Shown here: piece after piece, positions 24,603 to 33,324 of the stretch | Layout: each line of letters opens with the position of its first letter | Position numbering within the stretch: position 1 is the first letter of the stretch | Source: an uncultured Chloroflexus sp. | GTDB lineage: Bacteria > Chloroflexota > Chloroflexia > Chloroflexales > Chloroflexaceae | Assembly (NCBI RefSeq): GCF_937951745.1 | Contig: NZ_CALFBQ010000071.1 | Location: forward strand, 1-64,000 | Direction: 5' to 3' | Length of the DNA stretch: 64,000 bases | Position numbers and translations under genes: made by a program | The notes under the pieces: generated by a model | Databases searched by the model: none | The model's input: the letters and a program-made list of their open reading frames with translations, nothing else | What the model was told of the DNA's origin: nothing

Positions 24603-27447
24603 TGACCCACGGCAACATTGCACGGTAAATCGTCATCGCGCTATCGACCCGCAATGGCAACGAGAGGATTTCGCTCTCGTTGCCGTTGGTATCAATGGCC
24701 TGATAGCGCAAGCGGTATTCGCCATCGGCCAGCGCCTCGATCTCGATCACGTTATCAGTCGTGGTAATCCACGTTTCGCCATCCCACGAGTAGCGTAGCC
24801 GCGCGCTGCCGCCGCCTAAATCAGATGCACTTAGCCGTAGACCGGTGAGTGTGCGGAAATGTGATCCAACCCCCTCACCTTGGGCCAACCCATCACGCAC
24901 AAGCTCAAAATCGTCAGCCCCCGGCGCTTTGACCCGGTAGCCAACCGCTGCTCCGCCCTCCAACTCAAAATATTTGATCGCAAGCGTATGCAACCCGGCA
25001 GTGAGCGAGATAGTGCCGGTCACCGTCGTAAAGGGATGAATACCAGCATTTGCGACAACCAGTTGCTCGTTGACCCACAGCCATGCCCCGTCGTCGCTGC
25101 TCAGCTCGAAGGTATATTCACCGCTCACCGGCGCGACAAAGGTGCGAGTCTGTTCGATCAGAAAGTGGTTGCTCAGGCCGGGCAACGGCCCGCCGCCACC
25201 CCAATCGCGCAACTCGCCATACCAGACGAAACTGCCGAGCAGTGCGCCACGCCGGATGCTGAGCGGGTTTTGCGTGCGGGCAAGCAGCCGTTCCGGGGTG
25301 TTGGCCAATTCGTACACCATCGCCAGCGGTTGCAAGCTCTCATTATAGCGGGCCGGCTGCGGCGGCTGCCGTTCCGGCGTGATCGTAATCTGCTGCTCAG
25401 CTTGTGCCGTGGTCACGTAGGCCACATACTCTTGGATCGCGCCAGCCCGCAGCGTCACCGTCCCCGGAGCCCGGAACCGCACATAGCCGACAATGGTCTG
25501 GGTTTGGCCGGGGTCAAGCCGCCCGCTGATCCCCCATCGCCACGGGTAGCCACCGGTTGCGCCGGCGCAGCTTACCTCGCGATCTACCGGCCCCAACATC
25601 ACCCGGAAGGACCCAGCTTCTTTGGGAAAGGTTGGGTAACTCTGATTAGGCGCGCCAAGGAAGCATTCGCCTTCATCGTAGACGTACCCTTCGCGCTCGA
25701 ACGTGCCGGCGCTGAGATCAAACACACTTCCCCCCAGTGGATCTTGGCCATAGATCGGTGCTGCGCCGGCATTGCGCACGGTAAAGCGCACCGGCAATAC
25801 CTCGCCAGCGGCAATGGTTGTGGCGCCATACTCCACCGCTACTAGTTCAAGGCGCTGGTTAGCGGTATCAATCGGCTGCCATTGCATGGCATCAAACAGC
25901 ACGGCCCGCCGGTCGCTTAACGGTTCGCCAGTCAGATCCGAAAGAGATATGCTCGCAGTGCTGCCGGCAAAGTTATACACCCCGAGCTCGACCCAACCTT
26001 GCTGAGTCGCTTGGTCAACCACCCGTTCGACCACCCCGTTGGCAGTCGTGATCCGGTAGCGCGCTTGCCGGCTGGGATTGAGATTGGCGCAATTGGCCGG
26101 AATATGCACCAGTACCCGATAGACGCCGGAGGCCGGCAGATTGGGTCGCCACGTTGCCCAGTTGGCACTTGCGGATGGTTGATTGGTGGCGTAGGTATAG
26201 AGCGCGCTGCCGCCATAGCCGCAGGCGCTCTGATACCACGTAGCGTTGCTGCGCGTAAAGCCGCTCTCGTGTTCTTCGATCACCAGATCGCCGTTGTCGG
26301 GTTGGCTTTCGCCGGCAAGCCGGGCCTGCACCCGCTGGCGAACCAGCGGCAACAGGTTAAACAACCGGTCGCCGGGGCAGGTAGTGTAGCCGTTAGGGGT
26401 AACCTGCCGGTGGCCGCTGATATGGTCAATCACGGCGCCGGGATTGAAGGGAGCACAGTAGCGCGAGATCGAGCAGCCGTAGTAGAAGCTGCGCCCCATC
26501 GGATCGATCCGCTTTTGATCTGCTTTCCACGCCAGTAGCGCCACGAGCGAGTCAATCGCAGCCGCGGTTGGCTCAACCGTGCTATAGTTACCGATCAGCG
26601 AGACCCCCATTGAACCGTAATTGGCCGTATCGTGAAAGCCAACCACATCATCGCCGCCAGCCCGCCCTTCGTAGATCACGCCATCGGGGTCGATCAGATA
26701 GTTATAGCCGATGTCGCCCCAACCACGGGTATACGTATGGAACGACCAGATCGAACGCACCACATCAACCCACGTCTGGCCTTCGGCCAAGGTATTTGAG
26801 CCAGCAGTATGGTGAACCACCAAATGGCGCACCGGGTAATAGGCTGGCGGTGCTTGCGGGCTGGTCTGGCCGTGCGGATTGCCCCATGCCGTGCGGCTCA
26901 CTACCGGCGGGCGCGAGACGGCGGCGACTTCCGCGGATGGCGTTGCCACCGGAACCGCCGGGCCAAACCGGCTATCGACCGTGTTGACCGCAACCGAGCG
27001 AAACGCGGCAGGATCATTAGTTTCAACCCGCACCTGATACCAGTTCCGATCTTCACCGGCATAGACAATCTCGCTCCAGTGCAGATCATCGCCATCACCA
27101 GCCTGCCAGAGTTCCTCATCCTCGGCCACAATGGCCCAATCACTCCACATCACACCATCGCTGCTCACCCGTACCATCACGACCGGCGCACTAGCCGGAT
27201 CAGCCGTCCAGTTCAGCAGCAAATGGGTAAACGGGCGCGGCGCGGGAGTCGGCGCAGTTTGATACCCGCTAGCGGTTGCCAACAGAGGCAGAGCGGCTGC
27301 CGGTGCGGTCGTCATATCGGTGGCAAAGAGCTGCGTATCGGGCCGGCCATCGGCATTGGCAGCCGGGGCTGCCGGCACCGGCGTTAACGGCAGAAGCAGC
27401 GCCCAGAGGAGGCCGATGGAGAGGAGAAGACGAATGCCCGTAATCAT
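24595..27447 (-). CDS. Secreted PGRP-type N-acetylmuramoyl-L-alanine amidase, multidomain
   Basis: The product has 950 residues with an N-terminal signal peptide (GIRLLLSIGLLWALLLPLTPVPAAPA). The amidase_2/PGRP domain (about residues 190-370) starts at RTAWG and has zinc ligands in VRHLVVHHTAG, HISGHRQV and TTCPGD, with GYNYLIDPDGVIYEGR in the fold core, so amidase activity is likely. Downstream are a golvesin-like segment (TWYQSACGYGGSALYTY), a beta-sandwich and a PA14-like domain (GEYTFELSSDDGAWLWVNEQLV; IKYFELEGGAAVGYRV). The C-terminus is an Ig-like module with a triple-Tyr/Trp pattern. It probably cleaves peptidoglycan cross-chains outside the cell. GAGGTG precedes ATG 27447. Confidence 0.9.
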   Translation of the reverse strand: MITGIRLLLSIGLLWALLLPLTPVPAAPAANADGRPDTQLFATDMTTAPAAALPLLATASGYQTAPTPAPRPFTHLLLNWTADPASAPVVMVRVSSDGVMWSDWAIVAEDEELWQAGDGDDLHWSEIVYAGEDRNWYQVRVETNDPAAFRSVAVNTVDSRFGPAVPVATPSAEVAAVSRPPVVSRTAWGNPHGQTSPQAPPAYYPVRHLVVHHTAGSNTLAEGQTWVDVVRSIWSFHTYTRGWGDIGYNYLIDPDGVIYEGRAGGDDVVGFHDTANYGSMGVSLIGNYSTVEPTAAAIDSLVALLAWKADQKRIDPMGRSFYYGCSISRYCAPFNPGAVIDHISGHRQVTPNGYTTCPGDRLFNLLPLVRQRVQARLAGESQPDNGDLVIEEHESGFTRSNATWYQSACGYGGSALYTYATNQPSASANWATWRPNLPASGVYRVLVHIPANCANLNPSRQARYRITTANGVVERVVDQATQQGWVELGVYNFAGSTASISLSDLTGEPLSDRRAVLFDAMQWQPIDTANQRLELVAVEYGATTIAAGEVLPVRFTVRNAGAAPIYGQDPLGGSVFDLSAGTFEREGYVYDEGECFLGAPNQSYPTFPKEAGSFRVMLGPVDREVSCAGATGGYPWRWGISGRLDPGQTQTIVGYVRFRAPGTVTLRAGAIQEYVAYVTTAQAEQQITITPERQPPQPARYNESLQPLAMVYELANTPERLLARTQNPLSIRRGALLGSFVWYGELRDWGGGGPLPGLSNHFLIEQTRTFVAPVSGEYTFELSSDDGAWLWVNEQLVVANAGIHPFTTVTGTISLTAGLHTLAIKYFELEGGAAVGYRVKAPGADDFELVRDGLAQGEGVGSHFRTLTGLRLSASDLGGGSARLRYSWDGETWITTTDNVIEIEALADGEYRLRYQAIDTNGNESEILSLPLRVDSAMTIYRAMLPWVTR

Positions 27448-27669
27448 CGTACACCTCGGCGAATAGGTTTTCATCTGCCCTCATTCTAACGATAGCTCGT
27501 CGTAAAAGCGAGAGGCTGGGGTGACGAATCGATGACAGCCACCCTGTAAGCCATCCGTCATCTGCACCCGATTGCTGATTGGGGAAACTTCTGTTACCAT
27601 ACACAAAGGTTTAATTAACCAGTCAACCAAACCGTGCTCTGAGCTTCATCGCCATATTTGCCAGCGTTT

Positions 27670-30297
27670 ATGAACGCCATTCGCTCAAGCATTCAACTCA
27701 AAATCCTGCTGCTGCTGCTCGGTCTTGCCTTACCACCGCTGATTATCGTCGGCTGGCTCGGACTGAGCAGTTTGAATATTGCCCGTGAAACGGCGGTAGT
27801 CGAGGGCACGAATGGTCTACGCCAACAGGCCACCTCCAGCTTGCGCCAGCGCGCCGCCGACAAAGCGCAGTTGTACGATACGGCGTTGATGAGCGTGCAG
27901 CAACAAGTCGAGACAGTGGCCGGGTACGCACTCGATCGTTATAATGTGCCGGTCATCGCCTTCAGCAGCGACCGGGTATGGATCGCGCCGCGCCCCACCG
28001 ATGACTTGCTGCGCCAATACGCCAATCAAGCAGCCTACGTGCGCCAGATGATCCCCCTCCTGCGTGAAATGGTTGCGAAGAATCCACTCGTCAACATTGG
28101 GTACATTGCGCTGGAAGAGGGTGGGATCCTCGCGTTTGACAACGAAGCGGTCATTGACCAACTACTGACGCTCGAAGCGTTCGACCCGCGGGTGCGCCCG
28201 TGGTATCGCAAAGCGCGTGACGCCGGCGCAACGGTGTGGACGGAACCATACGTTGATGCCAATACCGGTTTGCTCGCCACAACCTGCGCCAGCCCGCTCT
28301 ACGACCGGCAGGGCCGGTTTATCGGGGTGGTAGCGTTCGATCTCCTGCTCAAGACCATCCAGCAAGACCTCCTTACTGTTGATGTTGGTTCAAGCGGATA
28401 TGCGTTGCTGATTAATGCCGACGGCGATGTGATCGTGCGCCCAGATATGCGAGCTAATGTGCGGTGGGATCAACCGTACCGCACCGAGAATCTGCTCGAG
28501 TCAACCAATACCGATCTGCGCGCTGTGGCTGAAATGATGGTTGGCCGCCAATCGGGGGTGCAATTGATCCAAGAGCAGGATCAGGCGAGCTATGTCGCCT
28601 TCGCGCCGATCACCACTGCCGGCTGGAGCGTAGCTCTGATCATTCCCGCGAATGAAATTGACGCCCCTGCGATCACCGTCGGCCAGCGCCTCAGCGAGAG
28701 CCAGAGCCGGCTGTGGAACCAATTAGTGGCTGTGTTGCTGATGATCATTGTCACCATCAGCATGCTTGGCCTCTTGCTTTCGCTCTCGTTCACCAACCGG
28801 ATCAGCGTGCTGCGCGAGGGTGTGCAAGCGGTAGCCGGCGGCGATCTGACTCAACGCCTTCCCGCTGCGGGTAGCGATGAGATTGGGCAGTTGGTCGATG
28901 CCTTTAACCGCATGACCGACACTTTGCAAAGCAAGATTGCCGAACTCGAAGAAAACGCGCGCCAATTGGCCACCCTGAATGCCGTCTCGAACGAACTGAA
29001 AGGCATTCTCTCGTGGCCCGTCTTGCTCGAAACGATCCCTAAGGCCGTGCGCGAACGATTTGGCTTCGATCGGGCCGTGCTCTATCTGGTTGACGGCGAA
29101 GTCCTGCGCGCGGTCAGCGCCTCATTCGGCCCCGGCAACGAGTTGCAAGCGCAGCAGTTTCTGGCGGTGGCAAACGCGAAACCGCTGCGGCTCGATGGCA
29201 ATAGCGTCGAAGCTGATGTGGTGCGCAGCCGGAAGGCGATAATCGTTGATAATCCATGGGAGAATCCTTGGGTTGATCAGACCAAGCAGGCTGCTTCGGC
29301 CAGCCGGTCGTATGTGCAAGCCCCTATCTTCGGGCGCAACGATGCGGTGATTGGGATCATTTCCGCCGATTACAAACTGAGTCAGCGTCCGGTGCAGACC
29401 CGCGACGCCGCGCAATTGCTGATGTTTGCCAGCATGGTCGGCCTGACGATTGAGAACGTACAACTGTACAACGACCTCGAACAACAAGTAGCGCAACGTA
29501 CTGAAGAGCTGCGCGCTGCGCTCGAACGGGCGCAACTCGCCGACCGGCGCAAGAGCGATTTCCTCGCCAGTATCAGTCATGAATTACGCACGCCGCTGAA
29601 CGCGATCATCGGCTTTTCGACCGTCTTGCTCGACGATACCGACCAACCGTTGACGCCGACCCAACGCGAAGATGTGCAGAGTATCAATCGCAATGGGCGG
29701 TTCTTGTTGCACTTGATCAACGAACTGCTTGATCTGGCACGCATTGAAGCCGGTCACCTAAATCTTGAAATTAGCCCAGTTGATCTGCAACAGGTGGCCG
29801 GTGAAGTGTGTGACACGGTGCAGACACTGTTGCGCAACCGTCCGGTTACGCTGCGCAACGCCTTACCGGCGACGCTGCCTAAGGTAGCGGCTGATAGTGA
29901 CCGGTTGCGCCAGATTCTGTTTAATTTACTCTCGAATGCGATCAAATTTACCGAACGTGGTACTATTACAGTAAGCGCGCAAATGTATGATGAGGTCAAT
30001 GGCGATGGTAAAATTGAGCGGTACGTGGCGGTAAGCGTCTCTGACACCGGCATCGGTATTCCGCTCGAGCGGCAACAAGATATCTTTGGCGAGTTTGTGC
30101 AGATCCATGGCCGGCGTTCACGCCTCGGTGGCACAGGGCTAGGGTTGGCGATTACCCGCAAGCTGGTGCTAGCCCAAGGCGGCCGGATCTGGGTTGACAG
30201 CACACCGGGTATTGGGTCAACGTTCACCTTCACCTTACCCGTTGCCCAATCAGCGTTGCTTGCTGCGCCGGTTAGGGCCAATGTCGTCATGTCATGA
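27670..30297 (+). CDS. Transmembrane histidine kinase (dCache-like, HAMP, GAF, HisKA, HATPase)
   Basis: The product has 875 residues. TM1 is near residues 8-32 (LKILLLLLGLALPPLIIVGW). An extracytoplasmic dCache-type sensor follows (DPRVRPWYRKARDAGATVWTEPYVDANTGLLATTCASPLYDRQGRFIGVVAFD is the ligand-loop region at about 175-230). TM2 is near 355-378 and is followed by HAMP (RISVLREGVQAVAGGDLTQRLPAAGSDEIGQL). A GAF domain (about 450-600) and coiled coil lead to the H-box SHELRTPLNAIIGF. N, G1 and G2 boxes follow (LLSNAIKFTERG; VSDTGIGIP; GGTGLGLAITRKL). Small-molecule binding outside the cell is likely; the ligand is unknown. Its stop overlaps the next start by four bases. Start ATG 27670 was preferred over an upstream TTG. 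Confidence 0.93.
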   Translation: MNAIRSSIQLKILLLLLGLALPPLIIVGWLGLSSLNIARETAVVEGTNGLRQQATSSLRQRAADKAQLYDTALMSVQQQVETVAGYALDRYNVPVIAFSSDRVWIAPRPTDDLLRQYANQAAYVRQMIPLLREMVAKNPLVNIGYIALEEGGILAFDNEAVIDQLLTLEAFDPRVRPWYRKARDAGATVWTEPYVDANTGLLATTCASPLYDRQGRFIGVVAFDLLLKTIQQDLLTVDVGSSGYALLINADGDVIVRPDMRANVRWDQPYRTENLLESTNTDLRAVAEMMVGRQSGVQLIQEQDQASYVAFAPITTAGWSVALIIPANEIDAPAITVGQRLSESQSRLWNQLVAVLLMIIVTISMLGLLLSLSFTNRISVLREGVQAVAGGDLTQRLPAAGSDEIGQLVDAFNRMTDTLQSKIAELEENARQLATLNAVSNELKGILSWPVLLETIPKAVRERFGFDRAVLYLVDGEVLRAVSASFGPGNELQAQQFLAVANAKPLRLDGNSVEADVVRSRKAIIVDNPWENPWVDQTKQAASASRSYVQAPIFGRNDAVIGIISADYKLSQRPVQTRDAAQLLMFASMVGLTIENVQLYNDLEQQVAQRTEELRAALERAQLADRRKSDFLASISHELRTPLNAIIGFSTVLLDDTDQPLTPTQREDVQSINRNGRFLLHLINELLDLARIEAGHLNLEISPVDLQQVAGEVCDTVQTLLRNRPVTLRNALPATLPKVAADSDRLRQILFNLLSNAIKFTERGTITVSAQMYDEVNGDGKIERYVAVSVSDTGIGIPLERQQDIFGEFVQIHGRRSRLGGTGLGLAITRKLVLAQGGRIWVDSTPGIGSTFTFTLPVAQSALLAAPVRANVVMS

Positions 30298-31481
30298 GCC
30301 AACCAGCACAGATCTTATACATCGAAGATAATCCTGATAATCAACGTCTGGTGCAGCGGGTGCTCAGCGCTCGCGGCTATCAGGTAGTGATTGCTGAAGA
30401 CGGGCCAAACGGGTTGGCGCTCGCCCGTACAAGCCATCCGACGCTCGTGCTTGTCGATCTCGGCATTCCCGGCCTCGATGGCTACGAAACGACCACGCGC
30501 CTACGCTCGCTGCCGCATTTGCGTGGCGTGCCGATTATTGCCTTGACCGCTGATGCATCGCCGGGCTCGCGCGAGCGGGCCTTGGTCGCGGGGTGCGATG
30601 GCTATTTGAGCAAGCCGATCGATGCCCGTGCACTGCCGGCCCAAATCGCCGAATTCATCGAGGGGCGGCGCGAACGATTGCCGGAAACGATGGAGACGGC
30701 GCTGCTGCGGTCGTATAACCAAAAACTGGTTGAGCGGCTAGAGGCGCGGGTACGGGAGTTGACAATCGCCAATGCCCAACTGCAAGACCTCGACCGGCTT
30801 AAAGATCAGTTCCTCGCCACCCTCTCGCACGAATTGCGCACCCCGCTTACCTCGCTGCTTGGTTATCTCGAACTCTTCGATCGCGGCATGCTTGGCCCGC
30901 TCAACCCGCAACAAGAAGAAGCGGTGCGCGTGATGCGGCGCAGCGGCGAGATTTTGGCGCGTCAGCTCAACAATTTGCTCTACTTTCAAGAGATCCGCAG
31001 CCGCGCGCTCAACTTTGTGGCCTTGCAGCCGCTTGATGTGCTGCGTCCGCTGATCGCGATGTTCCGTGAACGAGCAGCGCAGGCGCAGTTGCAGTTCGAT
31101 GTGGCACTCTCGGATATCCAACCGATTGAGGTTGATCGATCAGCATTTGAGCATTTAGTGCGCAACTTGCTGGATAATGCCTTCCAGTACAACAAACCGG
31201 GTGGGAAGGTGTGCTTCATTGTGCGCGATGAGCCGACCCGCTTGATTATGCGGGTAGAGGATACTGGGATCGGGATCGCGCCCACCGAACACGAAAAGAT
31301 CTTTCTCCCCTTCTATCAGGTTGATCATTCGTTGGCCCGCGGCCATCCCGGCAGCGGACTTGGGTTGGCGATTGTGCGCCATATCGTCGAAGCGCACGGT
31401 GGCCAAATCGCGTTGCGCAGCGCGCCGGGTGAGGGCAGCGCGTTCACCGTCGCCATCCCGCGCCGGTCGGTAGGGGTATAG
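30294..31481 (+). CDS. Hybrid receiver-histidine kinase
   Basis: The product has 395 residues and is cytoplasmic. The receiver domain (1-125) has the acidic pair (YIEDNPDN), phosphoacceptor Asp in LVLVDLGIPGLDGYE, Thr in ALTADAS and Lys in YLSKPID. A coiled coil (VERLEARVRELTIANAQLQDLDRLKDQFL) links to H-box SHELRTPLTSLLGYLE. The HATPase has N-box VRNLLDNAFQYNKPGG, G1 VEDTGIGIAPTE and G2 GSGLGLAIVRHIVEAHGG. Its ATG overlaps the stop of the upstream kinase (ATGA), so the two are translationally coupled and presumably form one phosphorelay: kinase to receiver, then to a second kinase core. No DNA-binding output is present. Confidence 0.94.
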   Translation: MSQPAQILYIEDNPDNQRLVQRVLSARGYQVVIAEDGPNGLALARTSHPTLVLVDLGIPGLDGYETTTRLRSLPHLRGVPIIALTADASPGSRERALVAGCDGYLSKPIDARALPAQIAEFIEGRRERLPETMETALLRSYNQKLVERLEARVRELTIANAQLQDLDRLKDQFLATLSHELRTPLTSLLGYLELFDRGMLGPLNPQQEEAVRVMRRSGEILARQLNNLLYFQEIRSRALNFVALQPLDVLRPLIAMFRERAAQAQLQFDVALSDIQPIEVDRSAFEHLVRNLLDNAFQYNKPGGKVCFIVRDEPTRLIMRVEDTGIGIAPTEHEKIFLPFYQVDHSLARGHPGSGLGLAIVRHIVEAHGGQIALRSAPGEGSAFTVAIPRRSVGV

Positions 31482-31498
31482 CACCGTTATGCCCCTAC
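31470..31498. terminator. Bidirectional hairpin between hybrid kinase and ABC exporter genes
   Basis: GTAGGGGTATA and TATGCCCCTAC pair at 10 of 11 positions around a 7-base loop. Both stop codons of the convergent genes lie inside it. It is a member of the GTAGG/CCTAC family. Confidence 0.65.
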
Positions 31499-33271
31499 GT
31501 CAGCAAATTGCAATTGGTAGAGCCGGTAGTAGTAGCCACGCCGAGCCAATAGCTCGTCGTGGGTGCCATCTTCGACCACCCGCCCCTTGTGCAGCACGAT
31601 AATCCGATCCACGTGGCGGATGGTGCTAAGGCGGTGGGCAATAATGATACTGGTACGGTTGCGCATCAAGCGAGCCAAGGCCGCTTGAATCAACGCCTCG
31701 GTTTCGGTATCAACACTGCTGGTCGCTTCATCGAGAATCAGCAACACTTCAGGGTTAAACGCAATCGCGCGGGCAAAGGCGAGCAACTGGCGCTGGCCGA
31801 TCGAGAGATTCGCACCACGTTCACGCACTTCGTACTCGTACCCGCCGGGCAGCCGTTCAATGAAGCGGTGCGCACCGACCAGCTCGGCGGCGGCGCGCAC
31901 CTGCTCATCGCTGATCGCGTTGTTGTGCAGGCGAATATTGCTGGCAATTGTCCCGCTGAAACAGATCGGGTCTTGGGGCACGGCGGCGATATGGCGGCGC
32001 AACTCGGTTTGTGCGAGCTCGCGAATGTCGATGCCGTCGAGCATAATGCTCCCGGCTTGCACATCGTAGAAACGCGCCAGCAGGCCAACCAGCGAACTCT
32101 TGCCGGCGCCGGTCGCGCCGACGATTGCGACCGATTGGCCGGCAGGAATATGTAAGTTGATCCCGCGCAGCACCGGTTCCGCCGGATCGTAGCCGAACAC
32201 CACATTGCGCAGCTCGATTTCGCCGCGCACCGGCGTGGGCAGCGCACGGGGATGGGCCGGATCGCGCACTTCGGCTTGAGTATCAAGGACGGCAAAGATA
32301 CGCTCGGCGGAAGCCATCGCCGATTGCAGGATGGTATACCGCTCAGCGAGATTGCGAATCGGCTGAAACGCGCGCTCAAGGTACTGGATAAAGGCCGCCA
32401 GCATACCAAGCGATGCCCAACCGGCCAGTACGCCGTTGCCGCCGCCCCACAGCAGCGCCGCAGTGCCGATCGCCGCTAGCAAGTTGACCGAGGGGATAAA
32501 GATGGCAAAGATCAAGACTGAGCGAATGTTGGCTTGCATATAATCGTCGCTCAGACGGGCAAACGCAACGCGACTGCGCCCTTCACCGTTAAAGAGCTGC
32601 GTCACAAGCATGCCGCTGATCTGTTCACTGAGGAAAGCGTTGATTCGGGCCAATCGCTGCCGCACCAGCCGGTAGGCCGAGCGCATCAACCGCTGGTAGA
32701 TCGCAACGATCACCACCAGCACCGGCAAGGTGGCGATGCTGATCAAGGCCAACCGCCAATTGAGCACAAACATCACCACGATAATGCCAATCAAGGTGAG
32801 CAGATCAGCCACGATCATCACTACCCCTTGGGTGAGAAACTCGTTGAGCGCATCGACATCGTTCGTGATGCGGGTGATCAAGCGGCCCACCGGGTTGCGG
32901 TTAAAGAACGACAGGCTCATGTGCTGAATGTGGCGAAAAATTGCCACCCGCAAGTCTTTCATCACCTGCTGACCAACGCTGTTGATAAAGTAGGAATGGC
33001 TATAACGAAAGGCGAAATTAGCCAACAGTGCGCTAAGAAAAGCGACGAAATAGGGCCAGACGCCATCAACCGCACCGGCGCTGATTGGGCCGTCAATCGC
33101 CTGCTGAACGAGCAACGGTGGCAGCAGATCGGTCAAAATCGCACCGATCAACAACCCAATGGCAACGCTCAACCGGCCCCAGTACGGGATCACGTAACCG
33201 GCCAAGCGGCGCACCAGTCGGCCATCGTAGGCTTTGCCAAGGATGGTATCGTCATCAAACCCGTGTGACAT
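31487..33271 (-). CDS. ABC exporter half-transporter (TMD-NBD fusion), second of a pair
   Basis: The product has 594 residues. A six-helix transmembrane domain (LSVAIGLLIGAILTDLLPPLLVQQAI; VVMFVLNWRLALISIATLPVLVVIVAIY) is followed by an NBD with Walker A GATGAGKSS, signature LSIGQRQLLAFARAI, Walker B LLILDEATSSVD and H-loop IIAHRLSTIRHVD. The signature is non-canonical (LSIGQ for LSGGQ), which is often seen in one NBD of heterodimeric exporters. ATG 33271 has GGAG six bases upstream. The partner half is directly upstream on the same strand, so a heterodimer is likely. The substrate is unknown (lipid, peptide or drug). Confidence 0.93.
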   Translation of the reverse strand: MSHGFDDDTILGKAYDGRLVRRLAGYVIPYWGRLSVAIGLLIGAILTDLLPPLLVQQAIDGPISAGAVDGVWPYFVAFLSALLANFAFRYSHSYFINSVGQQVMKDLRVAIFRHIQHMSLSFFNRNPVGRLITRITNDVDALNEFLTQGVVMIVADLLTLIGIIVVMFVLNWRLALISIATLPVLVVIVAIYQRLMRSAYRLVRQRLARINAFLSEQISGMLVTQLFNGEGRSRVAFARLSDDYMQANIRSVLIFAIFIPSVNLLAAIGTAALLWGGGNGVLAGWASLGMLAAFIQYLERAFQPIRNLAERYTILQSAMASAERIFAVLDTQAEVRDPAHPRALPTPVRGEIELRNVVFGYDPAEPVLRGINLHIPAGQSVAIVGATGAGKSSLVGLLARFYDVQAGSIMLDGIDIRELAQTELRRHIAAVPQDPICFSGTIASNIRLHNNAISDEQVRAAAELVGAHRFIERLPGGYEYEVRERGANLSIGQRQLLAFARAIAFNPEVLLILDEATSSVDTETEALIQAALARLMRNRTSIIIAHRLSTIRHVDRIIVLHKGRVVEDGTHDELLARRGYYYRLYQLQFADVGA

Positions 33272-33303
33272 GAGCAACTCCGATATGTATTTCGTAGTCG
33301 TAA

Positions 33304-33324
33304 GGATACAGCGGCACTGTATCC
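33304..33324 (-). terminator. Hairpin just behind the first ABC half-transporter gene
   Basis: GGATACAG-CGGCA-CTGTATCC is a perfect 8-bp stem flanked by GTA and CTAC. It touches the stop of the upstream gene (33325) and sits 33 bases before the downstream start, so it could reduce expression of the second half. It is a member of the GTAGG/CCTAC family. Confidence 0.6.
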
